A DNA stretch of 64,000 nucleotides from CAYUYV01 sp964561475. GTDB lineage: Bacteria; Pseudomonadota; Alphaproteobacteria; JAJFIK01. The notes below the pieces were generated by a model. The model was not told the origin of the DNA. It did no database searches and was given only the letters and a program-made list of their open reading frames with translations. Positions 1-7,694 of the stretch are shown in pieces. The stretch's first letter is position 1; every line of letters starts with the position of its first letter. The translations under genes were made by a program, and so were the position numbers. Location: assembly GCA_964561475.1 (NCBI GenBank), contig CAZLPU010000006.1:1-64000 (forward strand). Direction: 5' to 3'.

Positions 1-741
1 CGCTTCATCGTCCAGTCCCTCTCGCTCAGGGCCAGACTCTAACTCAAACTGGAAGGGAAATCGGGGGGCAGACCACCACTCATTGCACAATTTGGCGGTC
101 TCGCTATTGACCGGGTCAATACAGACCAGTTGGGTGCCTGATTTGCGGGCTTCTTTGAGGGGGCCATGATCGACGCTGCGCGTGACAGCAGGATTGTTGC
201 CCCAGATAATCGTCAGATCCGAATTCTTCGTGTCACTCAACGAATGACCACCCGGTCCAAAGAAGCTCGCGGCACGGATCCCAAACATGTATTCGAGGCC
301 CTTGGCGACACAATAATCAACGCCGCTCGGCCGCATGGCCGTGCCGCCGGTCAAACCGGCATAGCGCAGGGCCGAGCCACGGGTCAGGATCCCATAGGCC
401 CCAGAATACTGGGAAAAGGCGACGGCGCGTGACCCGTATTTATCGGCGATTTGCTTCTGTGTCGTGACAAAGAGCGAAACTGCTTCGTCCCAGGAGATTT
501 CCTCCCATTGCCCTTCGCCGCGAGCGCCAATGCGCTTGAGGGGTTTGCGCAAGCGATCGGGGTGGTACTGATATTCAAGACGCGAGCGCCCCATCAGGCA
601 AATTCTGTTCTTGTAACCGGGTACTGGGTATTCGGCGGCATCGACGGATGTAATCTTGCCGTCCTCCACAGTGACCGAGAGACCGCATTTCGGTTTCGCA
701 TGGCAATTTGGGTCGCAGACGGAGCGCTCTTTATGGGTCAT
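1..741 (-). CDS. Molybdopterin-dependent oxidoreductase (formate-dehydrogenase-like), N-terminal part, runs off the window
   Basis: This is the first 247 codons of a molybdopterin oxidoreductase; the rest lies beyond the left edge. ATG at 741 opens a frame with four N-terminal cysteines suited to a 4Fe-4S cluster (C9, C13, C19, C48 at CLMGR), then the LRKPLKR and DEAV segments typical of the molybdopterin-binding fold, and a GNNPAVT/DPVNSETAKL dinucleotide-binding region. The Cys spacing (x3, x5, x28) suggests the Mo-bisPGD family, with no NADH-binding domain seen here. mobA, which makes its cofactor, lies 115 bases upstream on the same strand, so the pair is probably co-transcribed. After NEWW (near base 70) the expected PGTD-A-AL motif is not seen, so a frameshift or strong divergence is possible. 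The exact substrate cannot be told. Confidence 0.8.
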   Translation of the reverse strand, partial: MTHKERSVCDPNCHAKPKCGLSVTVEDGKITSVDAAEYPVPGYKNRICLMGRSRLEYQYHPDRLRKPLKRIGARGEGQWEEISWDEAVSLFVTTQKQIADKYGSRAVAFSQYSGAYGILTRGSALRYAGLTGGTAMRPSGVDYCVAKGLEYMFGIRAASFFGPGGHSLSDTKNSDLTIIWGNNPAVTRSVDHGPLKEARKSGTQLVCIDPVNSETAKLCNEWWSAPRFPFQFELESGPEREGLDDEA

Positions 742-856
742 CTCTGGGGCCCCTTTTGCAGGTCATGCATGGAAAAATGCCTGAGATCGGTCGGACCTTC
801 ACCATGAGGCATTCGTGATCTCAATTGTCGAGTGTTTCGCGTGTGGACCGGATCCG

Positions 857-1471
857 TCAAGCGCTGTTGCGGAATAGGATCTCGGCCTCGGCAAGGTCAT
901 CTTGTGTATTAATATTAAAGAGAAGGTGAGGGGGGAAAGCCACTTCACTGGCCGCGCTTGCGCGTGCCAGCCCATGCAGCGATGGGCCTTTACCAGTGCC
1001 AACGTCGGCAAGCTCTTCAAGGACGCGGGGTATGGGCCACAGACCGAAGGTCGCGTGGCGGTAGAGCCCCGTCCCACTGTCGCTCTTACTCACTGCGACC
1101 GCGCAAGGGCCTGTTGCGGCCAGTACATCATAGAGATCGTAGGGCAAAAACGGTCCATCCACCGGTACCGTGAGGAAGCGCGTGACACTCGGCTGCTGTG
1201 ACCGTAGCCAGTGCGCTGCAGCCCAGAGCCCCGCCGCGGGGCCCGTCGGCCCGTCTGCCCGGTCCGGCACGACACTGTGGCCCGTGCCATAGTCGCTCCG
1301 CCCGGAGATCACGATATGGTCTACCTGGGGCGCCAACCGAGCCTCAACATGGTCGATCAATCGCCGCCCCGCCAAGAGGACGCTCGCTTTGTCTACGCTC
1401 ATGCGGCGTGATTGGCCCCCGGCGAGGATCACGCCCACCCGTGGCGCCTGGTCTCCAGTGTGGTTGCTCAT
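857..1471 (-). CDS. mobA: Molybdenum cofactor guanylyltransferase MobA
   Basis: MobA joins GMP to molybdopterin to make the MGD cofactor used by DMSO-reductase-family enzymes. The 204-residue product has the nucleotidyltransferase signature LAGGQSRRM (residues 16-24) followed by K28, a GPAAGL segment near residue 77, and a VPVDGPFLP block in which D105 matches the metal-binding aspartate of the family. Length is close to the usual 190-210. It precedes the molybdopterin oxidoreductase on the same strand, which supports the role. The ATG at 1471 has only a weak ribosome site upstream. Cytoplasmic. Confidence 0.9.
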   Translation of the reverse strand: MSNHTGDQAPRVGVILAGGQSRRMSVDKASVLLAGRRLIDHVEARLAPQVDHIVISGRSDYGTGHSVVPDRADGPTGPAAGLWAAAHWLRSQQPSVTRFLTVPVDGPFLPYDLYDVLAATGPCAVAVSKSDSGTGLYRHATFGLWPIPRVLEELADVGTGKGPSLHGLARASAASEVAFPPHLLFNINTQDDLAEAEILFRNSA

Positions 1472-1799
1472 CGGGGGTTACTTGCGGTTTCAAGGATGGC
1501 GAATGGAGCGAATCTCTCGCTGGAGGGAGTAGCCAACCACAAACGGGACCCGAGCGTCAGAGCAACACCACTCGCCGACCAAGCCTGACCTCATGGTTTT
1601 CAGCTTGGGGGGGCCGTGGACAGATCGGTGAAGGATGTCTCGGTTTACTGGGCCACGCTACCATCCAGGCCGTGATTGGCCAAGGTGAGGTATTCCATTT
1701 TTCAATCTATGGTCAGTGTGCCGAAATTCTCGCCCTTGTAGAGATCGGTCAGCTGGTTGGGCCCAGGTTCAGTGATCTCCCATCCCTCATTACGCGGGA

Positions 1800-2129
1800 T
1801 CGAGAGACGACGACAAGGCCTCAGTGGTCCCGGGTCGAGGTCCACGCCCGTTCCGTGGAAATCCTAATGCCGCTGACGCATCGCACCGCAGTACGCCGTC
1901 GCCTGAAAGAGGGCGAGCATGCCGACAAGGACCTGGCCGAGAAGAGTCACCACCAACCGCTTACCAGCGGCGTCTCGTGCGGCTCGCCTTCCTAGCACCC
2001 GATCTTCAGCGGGCCATTCTCGAAGGTCGCCAGCCGCCGGACCTCACTGTTGGCTGATTGATGGACGGACCCGTGCCGCTGCTTTGGACCGAACAGGTCG
2101 AGGTCTTCAGTGCCGGGACGGACGTCTGA
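1800..2129 (+). pseudogene. Decayed C-terminal fragment of a large serine recombinase
   Basis: Three adjacent reading frames carry consecutive pieces of the C-terminus of a phage/transposon-type serine recombinase. The first has RVEVHARSVEIL and RRRLKEGEHADKDLAEK. A frame change near 1945 leads to RRLVRLAFLAPDLQRAILEG, ending at TGA 2055-2057. A second frame change leads to LMDGPVPLLWTEQ, ending at TGA 2127-2129. The family normally reads ..FLAPDIVEAILEGRQP..LT..LPLDWAEQ.., so the order is intact and only the frame is broken. No catalytic N-terminal domain was found upstream, so only the tail survives. It points toward the 3' end of the tRNA-Ser gene 410 bases away, fitting an old integration event. 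The left boundary is approximate. Confidence 0.7.
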
Positions 2130-2164
2130 CGTCCACATCGATCTCCAACGCTGACGTCAGTTCA

Positions 2165-2356
2165 CCCTGTTCTGCACAACGAGTTCCCTGTTCCGACGCA
2201 TTCCGCCCCGTGTTAATGCAGAAAAACGCCCCTGTTCTGCGCATTAACAGGAAACTGAAATAACTCATTGAAACTACGTTATAAATTCGGTAGCGCTCCA
2301 ACAATAGGTTCGGATTCCACCCTGTTATCGGCCCAAAATCGAAAAAAATCCCTGTT
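2165..2356. repeat. Five direct CCCTGTT repeats between recombinase remnant and tRNA-Ser
   Basis: The heptamer CCCTGTT occurs at 2165-2171, 2186-2192, 2230-2236, 2320-2326 and 2350-2356, with one inverted partial copy (AACAGG) at 2246-2251. No gene is evident from 2130 to 2540. The stretch is visibly richer in A/T than its surroundings. It may be recombinase-binding or junction DNA left by the element; this is inference. Confidence 0.55.
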
Positions 2357-2540
2357 CCTGGGTTCTGGCCAAACTGCCCCCCGCATCGGACGACCAGAGA
2401 CCACCCGCGCAAAGCACACCGAAACGGGCCCAATTGAGGGGCAAATACTGAGCGCTGAATGAGATTGTACCTGGAATAACCGCGTCATTACCGGGCCTTG
2501 CGGCGCGGTCCCTGAAACAGAGACGAATTGCGGGACTGGA

Positions 2541-2630
2541 TGGCAGATGGGGTGGGATTCGAACCCACGAGACGCTTGCACGCCTGCCGGTTTTCAAGAC
2601 CGGTGCCTTCAACCACTCGGCCACCCATCC
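2541..2630 (-). tRNA. tRNA-Ser (anticodon UGA)
   Basis: The minus strand folds into a class II tRNA of 90 nt. The acceptor stem starts GGATGGG, the anticodon stem is CCGGT/ACCGG around loop CTTGAAA (anticodon at 2594-2596), a long variable arm follows, the T-loop is GGTTCGAATCC, and an encoded CCA ends at 2541. Discriminator base G and the long variable arm both agree with serine. It reads UCA and other UCN codons. The 3' end faces the recombinase remnant, a typical integration-site arrangement. Confidence 0.95.
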
Positions 2631-2830
2631 ACGGAAATGTATGCCAGACCCATCAGCCGTTTGACTGAGGGCACTGGCAGAATTGGAAAATGTCACTGTT
2701 TGGTGCCGGATTCAACCGTGCCTGCAACCGGGACCGGAAGCCGGGCTTGCCAGGGAGGCAGCCAGCCCTTGGACAGGGCGGGAGCCTGCTCATTGGCGGG
2801 CCCCGGGCCCTATCAAGTGCCCCGACACCA

Positions 2831-2870
2831 TCAACCGGGGCCATCAACCGGGGGCGATGGCCCCGGTTGA
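2831..2870. terminator. Long perfect hairpin downstream of the YHS gene
   Basis: A 15-bp perfect inverted repeat (TCAACCGGGGCCATC and its complement) with a 10-nt loop lies 26 bases past the stop of the YHS-domain gene. Neither side has a T-run, so it may act as a transcript-end stabiliser or factor-assisted terminator rather than a classic intrinsic one. Confidence 0.5.
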
Positions 2871-2896
2871 GTTGACGGCGTTGGCAGTGATCGGTT

Positions 2897-3496
2897 TTAG
2901 AAGCCTCTCTGGCGGGCGAGGCGGTCCAGCTCGCTCCACTGGTCGGCGGCCCGGGTGAGGTGGTCCTCACGGGCGCGGTTGAATTGCTCCAAAGCCTTGC
3001 GTTCGCCGAGGAAATAGAGGCGGTTGCCGACAATGGTCCATTCCAGGGGGCTGCCGGGCACCAGGCTGCCTTGGGCCAGGTTCTTCACACAATAGCCGCC
3101 GAATTGCGGAGCAAAGGCCTCCGGATCGTTCACGAACTGGTCCCGGTTCTCTTCCGACGCAAACTGGAAGGTGGCGCCTTCGTAGTCCGTTTGGAACTGG
3201 GCGGAGCCGGACCGAGGCGCTTTCTCCGTGAAGTAGGCTACCGGATCGTAACCCTGAAGCGCGACACCCGCATCGTCGGTGACAAACCGAGGCCCCTGCC
3301 ATTCACCGGTCACGGCCGGATTTGTCGCGGCAACCGGGTCGGCCCCCAATGCGCTCGCCGCCGGCTGGGCAGAGGCGAGGACATGGGTCATGCCGGGGCC
3401 GGTCAGAACAGCTACAGCGGTCAGACCCATAATCCCCAGGCCGATGATCCCGCGACTCATAATCGCCCGACCCATAATCAATTGAAAACTCTTCAT
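2897..3496 (-). CDS. YHS domain-containing exported or membrane-anchored protein
   Basis: A 199-residue protein. ATG at 3496 was chosen because AGAGGGAC lies just upstream and residues 11-32 then form a hydrophobic export or anchor segment. Residues about 81-136 match the YHS domain: GYDPVAYF, a GATFQF strand, NRDQF, and an FGGYC motif holding a single conserved cysteine. YHS domains are linked to metal-related proteins, but the stand-alone periplasmic versions have no settled function. It is the last gene of the minus-strand set that starts with the SDR at 7125, but a 176-base gap separates it from the AtuA-like gene, so co-transcription is uncertain. Confidence 0.75.
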   Translation of the reverse strand: MKSFQLIMGRAIMSRGIIGLGIMGLTAVAVLTGPGMTHVLASAQPAASALGADPVAATNPAVTGEWQGPRFVTDDAGVALQGYDPVAYFTEKAPRSGSAQFQTDYEGATFQFASEENRDQFVNDPEAFAPQFGGYCVKNLAQGSLVPGSPLEWTIVGNRLYFLGERKALEQFNRAREDHLTRAADQWSELDRLARQRGF

Positions 3497-3672
3497 GATT
3501 GTCCCTCTGTTCTGCCAACTCAGCCCATCAACCTGGGCCGGATCCGGGTACCAGCGTGCAGCTCCCCGACAACGGCATCTTTCGACTGACCCTTCATGAG
3601 TCCTGGCATGCCCGAGAGCCCGGGTAAATGCACGGTTCCGCGACCACCGGACCGGGTGATCCTCCACGCGCC

Positions 3673-5454
3673 TCATCCACCCCCAACCTGTTGCGCCAAC
3701 CCCTTCGGCACCTCAATGACCTTCGCGCCGAGATATTCGCCGAGGGATTTGGCCTGGCGGTCGATGCGGTTGTTGGAGGAGGCGCCGCCCGCAAGCACGC
3801 CCTTGATCAGGAAGTTCAGGGCCCGGAGATTGGGCATCTCGTAACGCTCGATCTCGTAGGGGGCCATGTCCGGGAGGAGACGTTTGAACGCCTCCACGGT
3901 CAGGGTGGCGTGGAGCCAGGCATAGGCTTCGTCCGTACGCGCCCAGACCCCGCAATTGGCGTTGCCTCCCTTGTCCCCGGAGCGGGTACCGAACAGGCGG
4001 CCGAAGGGCAGGCGCACCGGCTCTCCCTCGGGCACCCGGCCGATAGGGGCGGGGACGCGCTGATAATGGATCTCCTCCAGGCCAAGGCTCTGGGTGGCGG
4101 GCACCTCGATCGTCCGGCCATCCACATGAACCCGCTCCACCACCCGGCGGCTGTCGATCAGGGCCGGCCAGTGCACGATGGTCTGTGTGCCGTTGAAACT
4201 CGACCGCGCCCCGCCCGCATTGCCCGGAACCGTGGCCAGGGCCAGTTCCGTGACCTTGGCGGCAAACAGGCGCCCAAGACCCTCTGCATCGCTCTTGGTC
4301 ACCGTGACCCGCAATATGGCGTGGGCGGTCTCGTTGGTCTGCGGATCGTCATGGTCGCTGCGGATCAGCTCAACATCCACCTCGTCGAACTGCTCCCGCC
4401 CACCAAGATTCCAGAACACCTGGTCCAGATAGGCCTCGGACTTTTTCTCGACATCAATGCCTGTGAGCAGCACCTCGAAGCTCTGTTTGTAGGGACCAAG
4501 AGTATTGAAACAGACCTTATGGGTCGGCGGCGGGCTTGAGCCCCGGCAGCCCGTGACCCGCACCCGGTCCTGGCCCTCCTGGGTGAGGGTCATCGTGTCG
4601 AAATGGGCGATCACGTCCGGGTTCAGATAGGCGGGCGATGAGATTTCATAAAGCAGCTGGGCAATCACCGTACCTTCCGACACAAGACCGCCCGTACCCG
4701 GATGTTTGGTGATGGTGAAACTGCCGTCCCGCTCGATTTCCGCGATGGGATACCCCATGTTCCTGAAGCTCGGCACTTCCTGGAAGAAGGCGTAATTGCC
4801 GCCGCAACATTGCAGACCGCATTCGATGATGTGTCCCGCCGCCAGGGCACCGGCCAGGGCATCGAAATCATTGCGCTGCCAATTGAATTTCCAGGCTGCC
4901 GGGCCGATCACCACCGCCGCGTCGGTCACGCGGGGGCAGATCACGATATCCGCCCCCTGATCGAGGGCTTCCTTGATCCCCCAGGCTCCCAGATAGACAT
5001 TGGCCGTGACCGGGGTCTGACCGGACTGGGCGAGGATTGTGCCCGTGTCCAGATTAGTGAAGGTCTCTCCTTCCGCCTGAAGAGCATCCAGATGGGGCAG
5101 AAGATCATCCCCGTCGATATAGGCCACCTTGAGGTCCGCCCCCACCTCCCGGAGGATCTTCTCCACCTCCTCCGCCATGCTTTTCGGGTTGAGGCCGCCT
5201 GCATTGGTGACGATCTTGATGCCCCGGGCGGCGCAGATCCGGGCCACATCCTTCACCTGTTTGAGGAATGTGCCCACATAACCCAGGTGCTCTCCCCGGC
5301 TCTGCTTCTGGCTGAACAGGATCGACATGGTCAACTCGGCCAGATAGTCACCGGTGAGCACATCCACCGGGCCGCCCTCCACCATCTCCAGGGCCGCGTC
5401 CAGCCGGTCACCATAGTAGCCGCTGCAATTCCCGATACGGATGATATCGTTCAT
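3673..5454 (-). CDS. AtuA-family protein (DUF1446), acyclic terpene utilization-like
   Basis: The 593-residue product begins IRIGNCSGYYGDR, followed by GGPVDVLTGDYLAELTM and GIKIVTNAGGLNP, the conserved opening of the AtuA/DUF1446 family. Length is typical. In Pseudomonas atuA is the first gene of the citronellol/geraniol degradation operon, but the reaction of AtuA is not established. Here it follows an AtuE/LiuC-like hydratase by 47 bases on the same strand, and the same region holds an SDR, an acyl-CoA dehydrogenase and an acyl-CoA ligase. A role in breakdown of a branched or terpenoid-like acid is therefore a reasonable inference. No signal peptide; cytoplasmic. Confidence 0.8.
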   Translation of the reverse strand: MNDIIRIGNCSGYYGDRLDAALEMVEGGPVDVLTGDYLAELTMSILFSQKQSRGEHLGYVGTFLKQVKDVARICAARGIKIVTNAGGLNPKSMAEEVEKILREVGADLKVAYIDGDDLLPHLDALQAEGETFTNLDTGTILAQSGQTPVTANVYLGAWGIKEALDQGADIVICPRVTDAAVVIGPAAWKFNWQRNDFDALAGALAAGHIIECGLQCCGGNYAFFQEVPSFRNMGYPIAEIERDGSFTITKHPGTGGLVSEGTVIAQLLYEISSPAYLNPDVIAHFDTMTLTQEGQDRVRVTGCRGSSPPPTHKVCFNTLGPYKQSFEVLLTGIDVEKKSEAYLDQVFWNLGGREQFDEVDVELIRSDHDDPQTNETAHAILRVTVTKSDAEGLGRLFAAKVTELALATVPGNAGGARSSFNGTQTIVHWPALIDSRRVVERVHVDGRTIEVPATQSLGLEEIHYQRVPAPIGRVPEGEPVRLPFGRLFGTRSGDKGGNANCGVWARTDEAYAWLHATLTVEAFKRLLPDMAPYEIERYEMPNLRALNFLIKGVLAGGASSNNRIDRQAKSLGEYLGAKVIEVPKGLAQQVGGG

Positions 5455-5501
5455 GGTTTCCGTCCCGTTCTTTTTGTGTGCGGATCAGTCTGCCCCGCCG
5501 G

Positions 5502-6278
5502 TCAGTCCTCGTTCACCCAGGCGGGCTTGCGTTTTTCCCGGAAGGAGGCCATGCCCTCGGCGGCCTCGTCCGAGCGGAACATGCGCACGCTCCATTCCGA
5601 GGTCTCCTCGAAGGCCCGGGCTGTTTCGAGACCAGGCACAGTGCGCACCAGGCGCTTGCATTCCCTCACCGCATTGGGGCCGCCCAGATTGATCATGGCG
5701 ATTTCTTCCGCCACCGCTTCCATCAGAGCGTCCTTGGGCACGGCCCGATGCACCAGACCCAGATCCACCGCCTCCTGCCCGGTAAACCTCCGCCCGGTGA
5801 GGAACAGACGCATGGCATTGTGCTGGCCGAGCTTGGGCAGGCACACCACGGAAATCACCGCCGGGATCACGCCGATGCGCACTTCGCTGAAGCTCATGGG
5901 CACATCATCCGCACTCACCACAATATCGCAGGCCCCCACAAGCCCGAGGCCTCCGGCAAAGGCCGGACCATTGACCGCGCCGATCACCGGTTTGGGACAT
6001 TCCAGCATGGCGGTGAGCACGGAAGGCAGGGAGACCGCCCGGGCCCCGTCCACCGCTTCCCCCGGCGGGCTTTTCAGGTCCGCTCCCGCGCAGAAAGCCG
6101 GATCCGTGCCGGTGATCACGATGCAGCGCACCCGGTCATCGGCGATGGCCGCCTGGAGATGATCGTAAAGCGCGTTGACCAGGGCCGCTGACAGGGCGTT
6201 GCGGGCCTGGGGCCGGTTCAGGGTGATCCAGGCGGCCCCGTCCCGGATGTCGTAAAGGGCTACGGTCTCTTCGCTCAT
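5502..6278 (-). CDS. Enoyl-CoA hydratase/isomerase family protein (AtuE/LiuC-like)
   Basis: A 258-residue crotonase-fold enzyme. The oxyanion-hole segments are FCAGADL (residues 62-68) and GPAFAGGLGL (104-113), and one catalytic glutamate candidate is E132 in FSEVRIG. The following IPAVIS replaces the PGAGG motif of ordinary fatty-acid hydratases and resembles methylglutaconyl-CoA and isohexenylglutaconyl-CoA hydratases (LiuC/AtuE). It likely hydrates a 2-enoyl-CoA with a branched or glutaconyl-type acyl chain. It sits between the SDR (67 bases upstream) and the AtuA-like gene, in one apparent operon. The substrate is an inference from one motif and context. Confidence 0.85.
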   Translation of the reverse strand: MSEETVALYDIRDGAAWITLNRPQARNALSAALVNALYDHLQAAIADDRVRCIVITGTDPAFCAGADLKSPPGEAVDGARAVSLPSVLTAMLECPKPVIGAVNGPAFAGGLGLVGACDIVVSADDVPMSFSEVRIGVIPAVISVVCLPKLGQHNAMRLFLTGRRFTGQEAVDLGLVHRAVPKDALMEAVAEEIAMINLGGPNAVRECKRLVRTVPGLETARAFEETSEWSVRMFRSDEAAEGMASFREKRKPAWVNED

Positions 6279-6345
6279 TGCTCAGCCTGCTCTCTTAATC
6301 TCGGAAGACGATCGGATCCGTCCGTGAACCCCTATTACCCTAAGC

Positions 6346-7125
6346 TCAACGGCACATATGGGTACCGCCGCACACGGTGAGGGCTTGGCCCGTCATGTAG
6401 ACACTGGCATCGGAGGCCAGGAACACCGCCACGCCTTTCATGTCGTCGGGTTCGCCCAGGCGGCGCAGGGGCGTGCGTTCATTGACCCGTTCTTCAGCGT
6501 CCGGATTTTCCCACAATGCCTTGGCGAAATCCGTCTTGATCAGCCCGGGGCAGATCGCATTCACCCGGATGCCCTTGGGTCCCAGTTCCAGGGCCAGATT
6601 GCGGATCAGGGCCAGGTCCGCGGTCTTTGAAATACCGTAGGCACCGAGAGACTCCGACGGCGTGAAAGCGCCGACGCTGGAGGTGACCATGATGGACCCG
6701 GAGCCCTTGGCGATCATGTCCGGGGCGACCATCCAGGTCAGCCAGTGATTGGATTTCACGTTGGAGGCCATGATCTTGTCGAAGGCCTCGTCGGGCAGAT
6801 CCTTCATGGAGCCGTAGAAGGGATTGATGCCCGCATTGCACACCAGCACGTCAATGGGACCCAGTTCCTGGCGGGTCCGGTCCACCAGGTTCTGAAGTTG
6901 CTCCTTGTAGCCGATATTGCATGCAATCGGGATCGCCCGCTCCGCGCCGCACTTGATGTTGATGGACCGGGCCGCCGCCTCGCACTGGTCGAGCTTGCGG
7001 CTGGAGATCACCACCTTGGCTCCGTGTTCCGCCAGACCCTCGGCCATGGCCAGCCCCATGCCCTTGGAGGCGCCCGTCAGCAGGGCCACTTTGCCTGTGA
7101 GGTCAAAAAGATCTGTTTCAATCAT
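6346..7125 (-). CDS. Short-chain dehydrogenase/reductase (SDR)
   Basis: A 259-residue classical SDR with the nucleotide-binding motif TGASKGMG (17-24), CNAG (96-99), the active-site serine region MVTSSVG (147-152), and Y163-GIS-K167. It should oxidise or reduce an alcohol/ketone pair with NAD(P)H. It is the first gene of the minus-strand set with the hydratase and AtuA-like gene. SDRs (AtuB, AtuG) also occur in the Pseudomonas atu cluster, but this one cannot be assigned to either. A perfect inverted repeat 20-34 bases upstream of the ATG may be its operator. Confidence 0.88.
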   Translation of the reverse strand: MIETDLFDLTGKVALLTGASKGMGLAMAEGLAEHGAKVVISSRKLDQCEAAARSINIKCGAERAIPIACNIGYKEQLQNLVDRTRQELGPIDVLVCNAGINPFYGSMKDLPDEAFDKIMASNVKSNHWLTWMVAPDMIAKGSGSIMVTSSVGAFTPSESLGAYGISKTADLALIRNLALELGPKGIRVNAICPGLIKTDFAKALWENPDAEERVNERTPLRRLGEPDDMKGVAVFLASDASVYMTGQALTVCGGTHMCR

Positions 7126-7144
7126 GGGTCGTCTCCCCTTCCGA

Positions 7145-7159
7145 TGACACGCGTTGTCA
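7145..7159. promoter_or_regulatory. Candidate operator TGACA-CGCGT-TGTCA upstream of the SDR operon
   Basis: Perfect 5-bp arms flank a 5-base centre, placed 20-34 bases ahead of the SDR start codon. A further half-site GTGTCA lies at 7170-7175. The form suits a dimeric repressor of the TetR or GntR type; no regulator gene is present in the window. Inference only. Confidence 0.4.
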
Positions 7160-7694
7160 AACCACCATGCCTGGTGTCATCCTAGCCCAGAAATCGGCAC
7201 GTTTGGCCAGCCCTGCATCGCATGCTGAGGTGCGGCAGGGGCAAAGCTGCGGGAGGGAAGACAAAGCGTCCCCGGGCTGAATGCTTCCCGGGTCCAAGCC
7301 TTAACCCGGCACGGCCAGTATTGGAGAAACAACAGTTTGCGGAAAATACACCGATAAGGCTTCCCTCCCGGCCTTGGTTGCGTGATACTGAAGCTGAACT
7401 ACACAAAAACAAAGTCCCATGAACTGACATCGGCTGACTGGACTACCGGATTTGATCCGGGAAAACCGGGACAGAAGGGCAGGGGACACCAGGGAGAATG
7501 CGCCATGGGCGGACAGCCTCACCTTGGCGGCAATCCGTCCGTAAGGGGCGGACCACGGCACCCGTGCCTTGAAGGCGCACGCGGTATCGGCCGGTCCTAT
7601 CAAGGCCGGTCATATCAAGACCGTGATACGGACGGCCTCTCTCACGAGGCAAGCGGCCGGGCCCCGGCTTGCCGCCGGCGGGGCGGGTGAGGCC
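7160..7694. other. Divergent intergenic region between SDR operon and ABC importer operon
   Basis: About 535 bases with no supported gene. It must hold the promoters of both the minus-strand catabolic genes and the plus-strand importer. A 15-bp tandem repeat lies at 7589-7618. I found no convincing -35/-10 pair. Confidence 0.5.
7589..7618 (+). repeat. 15-bp tandem repeat ahead of the ABC importer
   Basis: GGCCGGTCCTATCAA (7589-7603) is followed directly by GGCCGGTCATATCAA (7604-7618), differing at one base. It ends 76 bases before the permease start and could be a pair of regulator sites or a neutral duplication. Confidence 0.55.

Noticed and set aside
1480..1790. Possible intact N-terminal part of the recombinase
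   Set aside because: No resolvase catalytic motif could be read in any frame; only the C-terminal tail is supported.
2547..2870. Open frame across the tRNA-Ser region
   Set aside because: It runs through the tRNA gene and a hairpin and shows no protein family features.
7382..7690. 102-codon frame before the ABC importer
   Set aside because: Low-complexity Gly/Arg composition, covers a tandem repeat, no ribosome site.
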